A DNA stretch of 64,000 nt from Phaeobacter sp. G2 (GTDB lineage Bacteria; Pseudomonadota; Alphaproteobacteria; Rhodobacterales; Rhodobacteraceae). The notes beneath the pieces are model-generated. The model did not search any database, was not told where the DNA came from, and worked only from the letters and a program-made list of their open reading frames with translations. Where the stretch lies: assembly GCA_025163595.1 (NCBI GenBank), contig CP104100.1, forward strand, positions 434,001 to 498,000. The letters are read 5' to 3'. Positions within the stretch are counted from its first letter, which is position 1; every line of letters begins with the position of its first letter. Shown here piece by piece: positions 52,939 to 61,479 of this stretch. The translations under genes were made by a program, and so were the position numbers.

Positions 52939-54642
52939 ATGGCCATTTTGACGTTTCTCATCAGCCTGGCTGGGGCGACGATGTTTTTGTTGTTTGCCGT
53001 GCGTATGGTGCGCACCGGCATCGAGCGCAGCTATGGCGCCTCGTTTCAGCGGCTTTTGACCGGAACCGGCAGCCAGTTGCATGCGGGTGGTGTCGGCGTT
53101 GGGATGGCGCTGGTCCTGCAAAGCTCTGCGGCGGTCACGCTGCTGGTGACGGGCTTTGCCTCTGGTGGGTATCTGGCCTTTCCCACCGGGTTGGCCATCG
53201 TGCTGGGGGGCGATCTGGGTTCGGCTCTGATTATTCAGATCCTGTCCTTCGATCTGGACTGGCTGGTGCCGGTGCTATTGGCGGTGGGCGGCTATCTTTT
53301 TGTCAAAACCGAGGGCAAGAAAACCCGGCAGGCGGGGCGGATCCTTATGGGGATCGCCTTTATTCTGATTTCGCTGCGCTTTTTGCGCGAGGCAATGGAC
53401 CCTATCCGTGACAGCGCCTTTTTGCCCGCCGTGGCAGGCTATCTAGCGCGGGACTATATCACTGCCTTTCTGGTGGGGGCGGGGCTTGCCTTTGTGATGC
53501 ATTCCTCGGTGGCGGCCATTCTGATGTGCGTGACCCTGGTGCAGATCGGCGCCATCCCCTTTGAGGCAGGTCTGTCGCTGGTGTTGGGCGCAAATTTTGG
53601 CTCTGGCTTTATCCCTGTCTGGCTGAGCCGCGGGATGAGACACAGCGCGCGGCGCATCCCCTATGCCAACCTCGGCCTGCGCGGCACCTGGGCGGTGACC
53701 TGCCTGCTGGTGGTGAATTCTGGCCTGGGTGACAGCCTAAGTGCGAGCCTGGCGGCCGCGCTGCAGATCGGGCCGCAGGTTGGGGCGATGGGTGGGCAGA
53801 TGCTGGTCTATCTGCATCTTGCCTTCAACGGCACGCTGTTGCTGCTGGCGCTGCCGATCTGCCGCCGACTCGAGCCCTTGATGACACGCCTGATGGCAGA
53901 ACCCCCGGTGCCGGAAGCTGGCCTGACAGGACGACCACCGAGCGCTTTGGAGCCGGGGCACTATGGCCCACCGGCGCAGGTTCTGGCCAATTTGAAACGG
54001 GAACTGTTGCGGATGTCTGATCTGGTCGAGACCATGTTTCGCCCGCTCTCGGACCTGTATAAAACCGGTGACGGCGCGCAGATCAAGGCAGTTCAGGAGC
54101 TGGACCCCGAGGTCGATGCCTGCCTGTCAGGGATCCGTTCCTATGTGGCAGATATTCCCGAACAGGACTTTACCCCGGCTGAGCTGAAACAAGCCCGTGA
54201 AATGGTGGAATATGCCATCCGCCTGGAAAGCGCCGGCGATGTGGCGGCGCGGCGTTTGGCGGTACTGGCGGGGGAGCTGAACAAAAAACACCTGCGGTTC
54301 TCCAAAGAGGGCTGGGATGAAATCCTGCATATGCATGAGGCGATCATGGCCAATCTGCGGCTTGCCTCGAATGTGCTGATTTCAAACGATCTGGAAAGCG
54401 CCCGGTTGCTCAACCTGGAAAAGACCGAACTAAAACGGATGGAGCGCGACAGCCGCAAGCGCCACCTGAAGCGGCTGCAGCGGGGCACCGGGCACAGTTT
54501 TGAAACCTCGGATATTCATCTGGAAACCCTGCGAGCCCTGCGCGAGTTCAACAGCCACGTGGCGGCGGTCTCTTATCCGTTGCTGTATCAGAATGGCCAG
54601 CTGCTGGAGACCCGATTGATCGAAGAGATGGAAGCCAGTTGA
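52939..54642 (+). CDS. Na+/phosphate cotransporter family protein with PhoU-like domain
   Basis: A 567-residue NptA-type transporter. Residues 1-320 hold the two inverted PNaS repeats, each with a QSSA-like motif: LVLQSSAAVTLLVTG (about 55) and FVMHSSVAAILMCVT (about 190, His-Ser in place of Gln-Ser). Residues about 345-545 form a helical PhoU-like cytosolic domain (KRELLRMSDLVETMFRPLSD). GAAGAGG lies six bases before the start. With the PMH-like hydrolase and DeoR regulator it suggests a small phosphorus-scavenging unit. Confidence 0.9.
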   Translation: MAILTFLISLAGATMFLLFAVRMVRTGIERSYGASFQRLLTGTGSQLHAGGVGVGMALVLQSSAAVTLLVTGFASGGYLAFPTGLAIVLGGDLGSALIIQILSFDLDWLVPVLLAVGGYLFVKTEGKKTRQAGRILMGIAFILISLRFLREAMDPIRDSAFLPAVAGYLARDYITAFLVGAGLAFVMHSSVAAILMCVTLVQIGAIPFEAGLSLVLGANFGSGFIPVWLSRGMRHSARRIPYANLGLRGTWAVTCLLVVNSGLGDSLSASLAAALQIGPQVGAMGGQMLVYLHLAFNGTLLLLALPICRRLEPLMTRLMAEPPVPEAGLTGRPPSALEPGHYGPPAQVLANLKRELLRMSDLVETMFRPLSDLYKTGDGAQIKAVQELDPEVDACLSGIRSYVADIPEQDFTPAELKQAREMVEYAIRLESAGDVAARRLAVLAGELNKKHLRFSKEGWDEILHMHEAIMANLRLASNVLISNDLESARLLNLEKTELKRMERDSRKRHLKRLQRGTGHSFETSDIHLETLRALREFNSHVAAVSYPLLYQNGQLLETRLIEEMEAS

Positions 54643-54704
54643 CCGCGTGAAACAGGCTCTAAACGGGGCGTTTTATCGCCAGAATTAAAAAGGTTTCTCG
54701 GAAC

Positions 54705-55544
54705 ATGACGCCCTTTGTTGTTGCCATCATTCTGTCAGCCGCGCTGCTGCATGCGGTTTGGAACGCGATTGTTAAAACGGCGGCGGATCGCACCACGACG
54801 CTGGGGCTGGTGGCGCTGGGTCACGTCATTCCCGGCGCGGTCATGGTGGCCTATTTGCCGCTGCCGGAATTGGAAAGCCTGGGCTATGTGGCGCTGTCGA
54901 CACTGATCCATTTTGGCTATTTTTACATGCTGGGACAGGCCTATCGCCATGGCGACCTGAGCGTGGTTTACCCCATCGCCCGTGGCGTTGTCCCTGCGCT
55001 GGTGGCGCTGTGGGCGATGGTTTTTGCCGGGGAGTTCCTGCCGCTGCAGGCCTGGTTCGGCATTGGCCTGATTGGCCTGGGGATCCAGCTGAGCAGCTGG
55101 CAGGCGCTGAAATCGGGGGTGGGCAGCACTGCGTTGCGGTATGCGCTGGGCACTGGGGTCTGTATTTCGCTCTATTCTCTGGTCGACGGTCTCGGGGTCC
55201 GCCTGTCGGGCAATACGCTCAGCTATTGGGCCTGGGGCGCCTTTGGGCATCTGTTTATTGCCGCCTTTATTGGCCTGCGCCGACGGCAGGTGCTGGCGCA
55301 GATCCCGGCGCGCAGTTGGTTGATCGGCATTCTGGGTGGCTTTGTCTCGATGACGGCCTATGGTCTTGTGCTCTTTGCGAAAAACTTCGCACCGCTGGGG
55401 GCGGTCTCGGCCCTGCGCGAAACCTCGGTCATTTTTGCCGCCCTGATTGGCTTTGTTTTCCTGCGGGAAGGCAACTGGATGCGCCGTCTCGGGGCGGCTG
55501 TGGTGATGGCGCTGGGCGTGGCCATGATCGGGCTGTCTGTTTGA
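54705..55544 (+). CDS. EamA/DMT family transporter
   Basis: A 279-residue ten-helix membrane protein with two EamA repeats (about 1-130 and 145-278). Typical segments are LHAVWNAIVKTAADR (helix 1 and loop) and ALRETSVIFAALIGFVFLREG at the end of repeat two. No substrate can be named. It lies 62 bp after the Na/Pi gene and may be read with it. Confidence 0.88.
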   Translation: MTPFVVAIILSAALLHAVWNAIVKTAADRTTTLGLVALGHVIPGAVMVAYLPLPELESLGYVALSTLIHFGYFYMLGQAYRHGDLSVVYPIARGVVPALVALWAMVFAGEFLPLQAWFGIGLIGLGIQLSSWQALKSGVGSTALRYALGTGVCISLYSLVDGLGVRLSGNTLSYWAWGAFGHLFIAAFIGLRRRQVLAQIPARSWLIGILGGFVSMTAYGLVLFAKNFAPLGAVSALRETSVIFAALIGFVFLREGNWMRRLGAAVVMALGVAMIGLSV

Positions 55545-55664
55545 CAGGCACTCGCCCTGTCCAAGCCGGGTTGCAAGGCTGTTTACATTGACGGAACGGC
55601 TTGGGAGGCGCAAACTCCTGTTACGACACCACCTTATTCTGCAAGGGTTAAGGAGAATCGGGCG

Positions 55665-55787
55665 ATGTCACCTGAAAACTGGAGCCATTTTTTTGCCGCT
55701 GCGGCATTTTGGCCTTATCAGTTTTTGAAACTGTCACTGTTTGTTGGGCGCAATGCCTCGCACTCTTTAATGTACCAAAAACAATAA
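55665..55787 (+). CDS. Candidate 40-residue small protein upstream of potD
   Basis: A short frame from an ATG that has AAGGAG nine bases upstream, the best ribosome-binding site in this 280-bp gap. It encodes MSPENWSHFFAAAAFWPYQF followed by LKLSLFVGRNASHSLMYQKQ. The middle is hydrophobic and aromatic, as in small membrane-associated or phasin-like peptides. It ends 39 bp before the potD start. It is either a real small protein or a leader peptide. Confidence 0.4.
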   Translation: MSPENWSHFFAAAAFWPYQFLKLSLFVGRNASHSLMYQKQ

Positions 55788-55826
55788 AAAACGATACCAA
55801 CAAACCCACTAGGGAGAAATTTGAAT

Positions 55827-56951
55827 ATGACTACCAAATCTAGCGTCACTCGCCGGACCCTGCTGAAAAGTGCCGGTGCGGCTGCTCTTGCAGCGCCGCT
55901 CTATTCCAAAAGCGCGCTGGCGTCTTCGGGTGAAGTCAACATTCTGATGTGGTCGGACTACCTGCCCCCAGCCTTTATCGAAGGCTTTGAGGCAAAGACC
56001 GGCATCAAGGTGAATTACACCGGTATTGGTTCCAACGAGGAAATCATCAACAAGATGAAGGCCACCAAGGGTCAGGGCTTTGACATCGTCTCGCCCACCA
56101 ACAACCGGTCGCTGCAGTGGGGACCACTGGAGCTGCTGAAACCCTTTGACATGAACAAAGTCAACATCGACGCGGTGAACCCGGCGATGGCAAAAATCGG
56201 CACATCGGCATGGAACTTTGACGGCGCCGGCGTGCATTGGCTGCCTCATATCTGGGGCACCGAAGGTGTCGCCTACCGCACCGACAAATGGCTGCCAGCC
56301 GGCGACGCGCCGTCCTATGGCGATGTCTGGTCGGAAGAAAACGCCGGCAAAACCATGGGCCGTGCCCATTCGATGATGCTGGGCGCGGGGCTCTACATGG
56401 AAGCCTCTGGCGCAATGGAGCCTGGCTCCGTCTGGGCGGCTTATGGTGACGAAGACACCATGCGCGAAGTTTGGGGCAAGATCACCGACTGGTGTATGGC
56501 GCGCAAAGACCGGATCAAGCTGATCTGGAACGATGCCGACACCCAGAAAAACGGTCTGCTGAACGAAGGTGTTGTGGTTGGTCAGACCTGGGATGGCCCA
56601 CCACTGGCGCTGAAAGCAGCAGGTGAGCCAGTGCATTATCAAGCGCCTGTTGAAGGCGCGATGGCCTGGGTTGACGGCATGTCCATGCCCGTTGGTGCCA
56701 AGAACGAAGAGCAGGTCTATGCCTTCATCGACTACGCCTTTGGCAAGGAAGCTGCTGGTAAGGCGATCGACAGCCACGGCTACAACTCGCCGGTTCTGGG
56801 TGCAGATACCTTCTCGGGGGATGTCTACAAAAAGAACTTTGCCGAAGCCTATCCTGGCGACAGCCTGGCCAATCTGAACCCCTGGCCTGCCGAAGCGCCT
56901 TGGTATGCTGAAGTGCGGACCGAGTTCGTCAATAAGTTCAAAAGCGCCTGA
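55827..56951 (+). CDS. Spermidine/putrescine-type periplasmic binding protein (Tat-exported)
   Basis: A 374-residue PotD-like solute-binding protein. The start ATG at 55827 follows AGGGAG by ten bases; a TTG two codons earlier is rejected. The N-terminus carries a twin-arginine signal (VTRRTLLKSAGAAALAAPL), so export folded through Tat is likely. The mature part opens with EVNILMWSDYLPPAFIEGFEAKTG, the polyamine-binding fold. The tail WPAEAPWYAEV resembles choline/polyamine-type members. It is followed by a strong hairpin and then the potA-type ATPase. Confidence 0.9.
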   Translation: MTTKSSVTRRTLLKSAGAAALAAPLYSKSALASSGEVNILMWSDYLPPAFIEGFEAKTGIKVNYTGIGSNEEIINKMKATKGQGFDIVSPTNNRSLQWGPLELLKPFDMNKVNIDAVNPAMAKIGTSAWNFDGAGVHWLPHIWGTEGVAYRTDKWLPAGDAPSYGDVWSEENAGKTMGRAHSMMLGAGLYMEASGAMEPGSVWAAYGDEDTMREVWGKITDWCMARKDRIKLIWNDADTQKNGLLNEGVVVGQTWDGPPLALKAAGEPVHYQAPVEGAMAWVDGMSMPVGAKNEEQVYAFIDYAFGKEAAGKAIDSHGYNSPVLGADTFSGDVYKKNFAEAYPGDSLANLNPWPAEAPWYAEVRTEFVNKFKSA

Positions 56952-56967
56952 TCCGTTTTTGAGCCAA

Positions 56968-56994
56968 CTGGCCCCTGGATCGTCCAGGGGCCAG
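56968..56994. other. Perfect 11-bp hairpin between binding-protein and ATPase genes
   Basis: CTGGCCCCTGG and CCAGGGGCCAG pair perfectly around ATCGT, 17 bases after the binding-protein stop. No T-run follows. It probably protects the upstream mRNA end, raising binding-protein output. Confidence 0.65.
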
Positions 56995-57112
56995 CCTGGG
57001 CGCCATGCATGTCCCATGGACGCATCACACACATCTGAATGAACAGAGCAGCCTGTTTGCGCCGGGGGTATTCTCCACCGGGCAAAGGAGCTGTGAGCTG
57101 AGGAGAGACCAC

Positions 57113-58225
57113 ATGAGTGCTGGGGTCGGCGTAGATCTTGAAAACCTCTGGATCCGCTTTGGAGATTTTGTCGCCGTGCGCGACGCAAATGTGCATATCA
57201 ACGGAGGCGATTTCTTTTCCTTCCTTGGGCCTTCTGGCTGCGGCAAAACCACGATTTTGCGCGCTGTTTCGGGGTTTTTAGACCCTAGCGAAGGTCAGGT
57301 GTTGATTGGCGGCAAGGATATGAAGGGCATCGGCCCGAACAAACGTCCCACTGCGCTGATCTTTCAGAATCTGGCGCTGTTTCCGCTGATGAAGGTCTGG
57401 GAGAACATAACCTTTTCCCTGGAAATTAAAGGTGTGTCGGCGCGGGACCGTCGCAAGCGCGCAGATGAGCTGCTGGACATGATCGCGCTGCCGGGGCAGG
57501 GCGACAAACTGCCCTCGGAGCTGTCAGGCGGCCAGCGCCAGCGGGTGGCCATTGCCCGTGCTCTTTGTGCGGAACCGGATGTTTTGCTGCTGGATGAGCC
57601 ACTTTCGGCGCTGGACTTGAAACTGCGCCAGCACATGCGCACCGAGCTGCGGGAAATTCAAAAACGCGTTGGCATCACCTTTATCTACATCACCCATGAT
57701 CAGGGCGAGGCGCTGACCATGTCCGATAATATCGCGGTGATGCGCGCAGGTGTCATTGATCAAATTGGTGATGGCAAGACCATCTACAATGACCCGGCCA
57801 CCGCCTTTGCTGCGTCTTTTGTCGGCGAAAACAACGTATTCCGGGGCAAGGTGAAACAGGTGACGGGCGACACCGCAATGATCAGCACCAACCGGTCAGG
57901 GGATCTGCTGGCGCGGGTTTCTTCGGCCAATCAGGGCAAGATGAAACCGGGGGATGACGCGATGATGTTCATCCGTCCCGAAGCCTTTGCCCTGGCACCG
58001 GTCGGCACCGAAGGCGATCACTTTGTCACCGCCACCGTCACCAACGAAGAATTTGAAGGCAATAGTTTCAATATCTTCATGGAAGGCGAAGGCGGCAAGG
58101 AAATGAAGGTCTCGTTGCCGAACCTTGGCCAGTCTTTTGACAGCCACAAGGGGCAACCGATGACCCTGCAATATGATGTCCAGAACGCTGTGGCCCTGCC
58201 CGCTGGCGATCTGGCCACCGAATAG
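57113..58225 (+). CDS. potA: Polyamine-type ABC transporter ATPase
   Basis: A 370-residue ATPase. Walker A is GPSGCGKTTI, the Q-loop FQNLALFP, the signature LSGGQRQRVA, Walker B VLLLDEPLSALD and the switch ITHDQGEA. From about 245 a TOBE domain follows (GENNVFRGKVKQV). The start MSAGVGVDL at 57113 has GAGGAGAG seven bases upstream; the longer frame from 57005 is rejected. It energises the two permeases that follow 11 bp downstream. Confidence 0.92.
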   Translation: MSAGVGVDLENLWIRFGDFVAVRDANVHINGGDFFSFLGPSGCGKTTILRAVSGFLDPSEGQVLIGGKDMKGIGPNKRPTALIFQNLALFPLMKVWENITFSLEIKGVSARDRRKRADELLDMIALPGQGDKLPSELSGGQRQRVAIARALCAEPDVLLLDEPLSALDLKLRQHMRTELREIQKRVGITFIYITHDQGEALTMSDNIAVMRAGVIDQIGDGKTIYNDPATAFAASFVGENNVFRGKVKQVTGDTAMISTNRSGDLLARVSSANQGKMKPGDDAMMFIRPEAFALAPVGTEGDHFVTATVTNEEFEGNSFNIFMEGEGGKEMKVSLPNLGQSFDSHKGQPMTLQYDVQNAVALPAGDLATE

Positions 58226-58236
58226 GGAGAGCGGCA

Positions 58237-59157
58237 ATGCCTCGTTTCCTAAAAGAGTTTTTTGACCGCAATGGTCTGGGCATTGGCTCACTGATGCTGG
58301 GGCTGGTGCTGTTCTGGACCATTGGTCTGATCATCCTGCCGCAGCTGTCGATGCTGGATTTCTCCTTCCGTCCCAACCTGCCACCGCCTGAGATCGGCGG
58401 GCCAAAAGACGTCTATACGATGGAGAACTACAAATATCTGGTCTTTGGCCCCGAAGGCGGCAGCCAGGACTACAACGCGGTGGATCTCAAGGTGTTTTAC
58501 CGCACCCTGATCGCGGCGATTTTTGTCACCATTTTCAACCTGATCCTGTGTTACCCGATCGCCTATTACCTGGCCCAGACCAAGGGCAATCACATCCGTA
58601 TCTTTGCGTTGATGCTGATCATCCCTTACTGGATCAACGAGATCCTGCGCGCCTTTGCCCTGCGCATCATCTTTGGCGAGACCGGCGTGCTGAACAATCT
58701 GCTGGTGGCGGCCGGGATATTTGATACGCCCTTTGACTTTGTCCGCAACGATATCGCGCTCTATGCGGGCCTGGGCTATGCCTATATCTTGTTGATGATC
58801 TTCCCGATCTACAATGTGATCGAAAGCCTGGACCGAAACCAGATCGAAGCGGCGCGCGATATGGGCGCCAGCTGGTCAATGATCCACCGCCGGGTTGTCA
58901 TTCCCTATGCCAAACCGGGCATCAGTTCGGGCTGTACCATGGTGTTCATGTTGTCAGCCGGGGCGCTGGCGGCACCGCAGATCCTGGGCGGGCCTTCGTC
59001 GCTGTGGTTCACGCAGTTGATCTACCAGCAATTCAACGACAACTCTGACTGGCCACAGGGCGCGGCCTATGCGGTGGTGCTGCTGGTCACCTGTATCCTC
59101 TTGGTGCTTGCTCTGATGCGGGTCTTCAAGGTGAACATGGGGGATATCGGCAAATGA
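58237..59157 (+). CDS. potB: Polyamine-type ABC transporter permease (PotB-like)
   Basis: A 306-residue permease with six to seven helices. The EAA coupling loop reads EAARDMGASWSMIHRRVVIPYAKPG (about 205-229), and the domain is preceded by an N-terminal helix and a 55-residue periplasmic loop (PNLPPPEIGGPKDVY). GGGAGAG lies just before the start. It overlaps the next permease by four bases (ATGA). Confidence 0.92.
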   Translation: MPRFLKEFFDRNGLGIGSLMLGLVLFWTIGLIILPQLSMLDFSFRPNLPPPEIGGPKDVYTMENYKYLVFGPEGGSQDYNAVDLKVFYRTLIAAIFVTIFNLILCYPIAYYLAQTKGNHIRIFALMLIIPYWINEILRAFALRIIFGETGVLNNLLVAAGIFDTPFDFVRNDIALYAGLGYAYILLMIFPIYNVIESLDRNQIEAARDMGASWSMIHRRVVIPYAKPGISSGCTMVFMLSAGALAAPQILGGPSSLWFTQLIYQQFNDNSDWPQGAAYAVVLLVTCILLVLALMRVFKVNMGDIGK

Positions 59158-60434
59158 AGAACCTTTCTCTTATGCGCCTCAGCATCTGGGCCTATCTGGC
59201 AATCTTCTTTGCCTATCTGCTTGGGCCGCTGGTGATCATGTCGATCACCGCTTTCAACTCACCGGAGTTCCCGCGGGCGACGCCCTGGGAATGCCTGACC
59301 TTTGAGTGGTTTTCGGCTCTGTTTCAGGACGAACGGATCCTGAATGGGATCAAGAACTCCATCCTGGTGGGCGCAGGCACTGTTGTGCTGTCGGTGGCCA
59401 TGGGGCTGGCGGGCGCATTGATGCTGACCCAGATCTGGCCCAAGCTGCGGGCGACCTACTACACCATCATCATTGCGCCAATTCTGGTGCCGGGTGTGGT
59501 TATTGGTATCTCGACGCTGGTGTTCTGGGACCGGATCAACCGAATGGTGGGCCTGGGGGCGGACAGCTTCCTGTCCAACGGCTTGTTCCTGACGGTCATT
59601 GGTCAGTCTACATTCATCGCCAGCTATTGCATGCTGGTGCTGGTGGCACGACTGCAGCGCTATGACATCGCCCTGACCGAGGCAGCGCTGGATCTGGGCG
59701 CCACCCATGCGCAGGCCTTTCGCAAGGTGTTGTTGCCCTTCATGAAGCCCGCCATTGCCTCAGCCGCAGTGCTGGCCTTTCTGGCGAGCTTTGAAAACTA
59801 CAACACCACCACCTTCACCTTTGGGGAATACCCAACCCTGACCATCGAGCTGGCACAAAAGGTCCGCTACGGGATCACCCCCGCCATTTCGGCGCTGGCC
59901 TTTATTATCGTTTTGCTCACGGTGTTTGCTGCCCTGTTCAACGAGGCCAATATTCGCCGCAAGGAACTGGTGGCCGAGGCCCGCAAGGATGCCACGGTGG
60001 AAGAGCTGAGCTCAGGCCAGTTCAAACTGCCCGGCTTTCTCAGCTCCAACTGGGCGGCTGTTGCCCTGGTGATTGTGGCCTGTGCCACGGTGACCGTGGT
60101 TGGCACGGCGACTGTCTATAGTCCGCAGCAATGTATCGCGGATGTGCAGGAGCAAAAGCGCATGGAGTCCGAACTGCGGATCCAGGAACTGCTGCGACAG
60201 CGTGAGCTGCGCCGTCAGCAGCAACAGGAAGAGCAGGGCGAAACCGCGCCGGTTCAGTCCCAGCCTGCTACCGGTAATAACTCAGGTTTTGGTGGCGTCT
60301 TTGCCCCCGGCACCCTGAGCGGCGACGGGGCAGAGGCCGAGACCGAAAGTGAGGGCAACAACTCCGGCTTTGGCGGTGTTTTTGCTCCCAGTGCCTTGGG
60401 CGGTGATGACGCTAGCGAGGGATCCGACAACTGA
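59154..60434 (+). CDS. potC: Polyamine-type ABC transporter permease (PotC-like) with long C-terminal extension
   Basis: A 426-residue permease, about 150 residues longer than usual. Residues 1-270 are the normal PotC domain, with the EAA loop EAALDLGATHAQAFRKVLLP. After a charged linker comes an extra membrane helix (about 300-325, WAAVALVIVACATVTVVGTA), a Gln/Arg/Glu-rich coiled coil (RIQELLRQRELRRQQQQEEQ), and two copies of NNSGFGGVFAP (about 372 and 402) within an acidic tail. If helix seven is real, the tail lies in the periplasm. The gene is coupled to potB and ends at a strong terminator. Confidence 0.9.
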   Translation: MKNLSLMRLSIWAYLAIFFAYLLGPLVIMSITAFNSPEFPRATPWECLTFEWFSALFQDERILNGIKNSILVGAGTVVLSVAMGLAGALMLTQIWPKLRATYYTIIIAPILVPGVVIGISTLVFWDRINRMVGLGADSFLSNGLFLTVIGQSTFIASYCMLVLVARLQRYDIALTEAALDLGATHAQAFRKVLLPFMKPAIASAAVLAFLASFENYNTTTFTFGEYPTLTIELAQKVRYGITPAISALAFIIVLLTVFAALFNEANIRRKELVAEARKDATVEELSSGQFKLPGFLSSNWAAVALVIVACATVTVVGTATVYSPQQCIADVQEQKRMESELRIQELLRQRELRRQQQQEEQGETAPVQSQPATGNNSGFGGVFAPGTLSGDGAEAETESEGNNSGFGGVFAPSALGGDDASEGSDN

Positions 60435-60459
60435 TCTCTTGCCAGTTGCTAGACACACA

Positions 60460-60497
60460 AACCCCGCCCGGCCAAAGCTGCTGGGCGGGGTTTTCTT
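60460..60497 (+). terminator. Rho-independent terminator after the polyamine-type operon
   Basis: AACCCCGCCC and GGGCGGGGTT form a 10-bp stem with a 13-base loop, followed by TTTCTTTT. The minus side also has TTTGTG, so it may serve the converging racemase-like gene as well. Confidence 0.85.
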
Positions 60498-60509
60498 TTG
60501 TGACTGTCC

Positions 60510-61277
60510 CTAGGTTTTGTCCCGTGGCAGCGGTTTGGAGAACAAAACACCCGGCGCATCCGCCGCCAGCGGTGCGCCGGACAGGCGCGCCATTTGCCAG
60601 GCCAGTGCCTGATTGCTGCTGATCACGGGTTTGCCAAGGCGCTGTTCCAGATCCGCGATAATATCCAGTGTCCGCAGGTTGGTGCAGCTGAGAAACACCG
60701 CCTCCACCTCTGGGTTTGATCCGACCTCCAGCGCTGCAGTGTGGATAGAGGCGGGATCAATGCGGGCGACATTTGCCTCGACCTCCTCGCCAAAGGACAC
60801 CATGGCGGGCACCGCATAACCTGCGGCTTCAAATGTCTGCCGCATAGGCCCGGAAACAGTGTCTATATAAGGGGAAACCAGCCCAATCGTGGCGGCCTCT
60901 AGTGCGGCAAAGGCGGCGAGAGTTGCGCTCAGCGGCTGGGCAACGTGGCGCGTATGTACTGCGCCCTGCACCAGATCACGCACCCGGTCCACTCCGATCA
61001 TGGTGGTGCCCGAAGTGCAGCCGTAGGCCACGGCGTCAAACGCGGCGCCCTGTGGCAACAAGGCGGCTGCGGCGGGCAGGTCGCGCCCCATCTGGGCAAT
61101 GGTGTCCGGCGTCAGCGCCGCCCCCGACGGAATTCGGTTGATATAGAGCGCCACATCAGGCGCCACGAACAGGCGGCGAAAATCCTGTTCGATGGTTTCA
61201 TCCACCTGCAGGACAATCAGCCCAAGCGTCGCCGCAGAGCCGATGGGGCCGGTGAGGCGATAGGGGAAATGGGGCAT
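60510..61277 (-). CDS. Maleate isomerase/Asp-Glu racemase superfamily protein
   Basis: A 255-residue enzyme of the maleate cis-trans isomerase/aspartate racemase group. The two catalytic Cys are in YGCTSGT (about 85) and LSCTNLRT (about 205). The N-terminal LTGPIGSAATLGLIVLQVDETIEQDFRR matches arylmalonate decarboxylase/maleate isomerase relatives. The start at 61277 has AGGAG upstream; the longer frame is unlike a protein. Next to maiA and aromatic genes, a maleate- or maleylpyruvate-related role is possible but unproven. Confidence 0.8.
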   Translation of the reverse strand: MPHFPYRLTGPIGSAATLGLIVLQVDETIEQDFRRLFVAPDVALYINRIPSGAALTPDTIAQMGRDLPAAAALLPQGAAFDAVAYGCTSGTTMIGVDRVRDLVQGAVHTRHVAQPLSATLAAFAALEAATIGLVSPYIDTVSGPMRQTFEAAGYAVPAMVSFGEEVEANVARIDPASIHTAALEVGSNPEVEAVFLSCTNLRTLDIIADLEQRLGKPVISSNQALAWQMARLSGAPLAADAPGVLFSKPLPRDKT

Positions 61278-61479
61278 GTGGATAGGCTCCTGGCGGGGGA
61301 CATCTGCTGTGACCTTTACCGCCAATGCCTGGCTCTGCAAGAGAGAAGCAGCAGAACCTGGTTGGCAAAGGAGAAAGGCTGGATGGACATTGACGGCCCG
61401 GCAAAACGATGGCGCAGGAAACGGGTCGCCGCAGAACAGGGGGCAATCTAGGCTGGGGTAGCGTTTCAAGGAGCCTCCC

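Noticed and set aside
55809..57188. 459-residue minus-strand frame opposite the polyamine-binding-protein gene
   Set aside because: Antisense to a clear Tat-exported binding protein; no family features.
60268..60406. CRISPR-like repeats in the PotC tail
   Set aside because: Two in-frame protein repeats only, with no spacer structure or cas genes.
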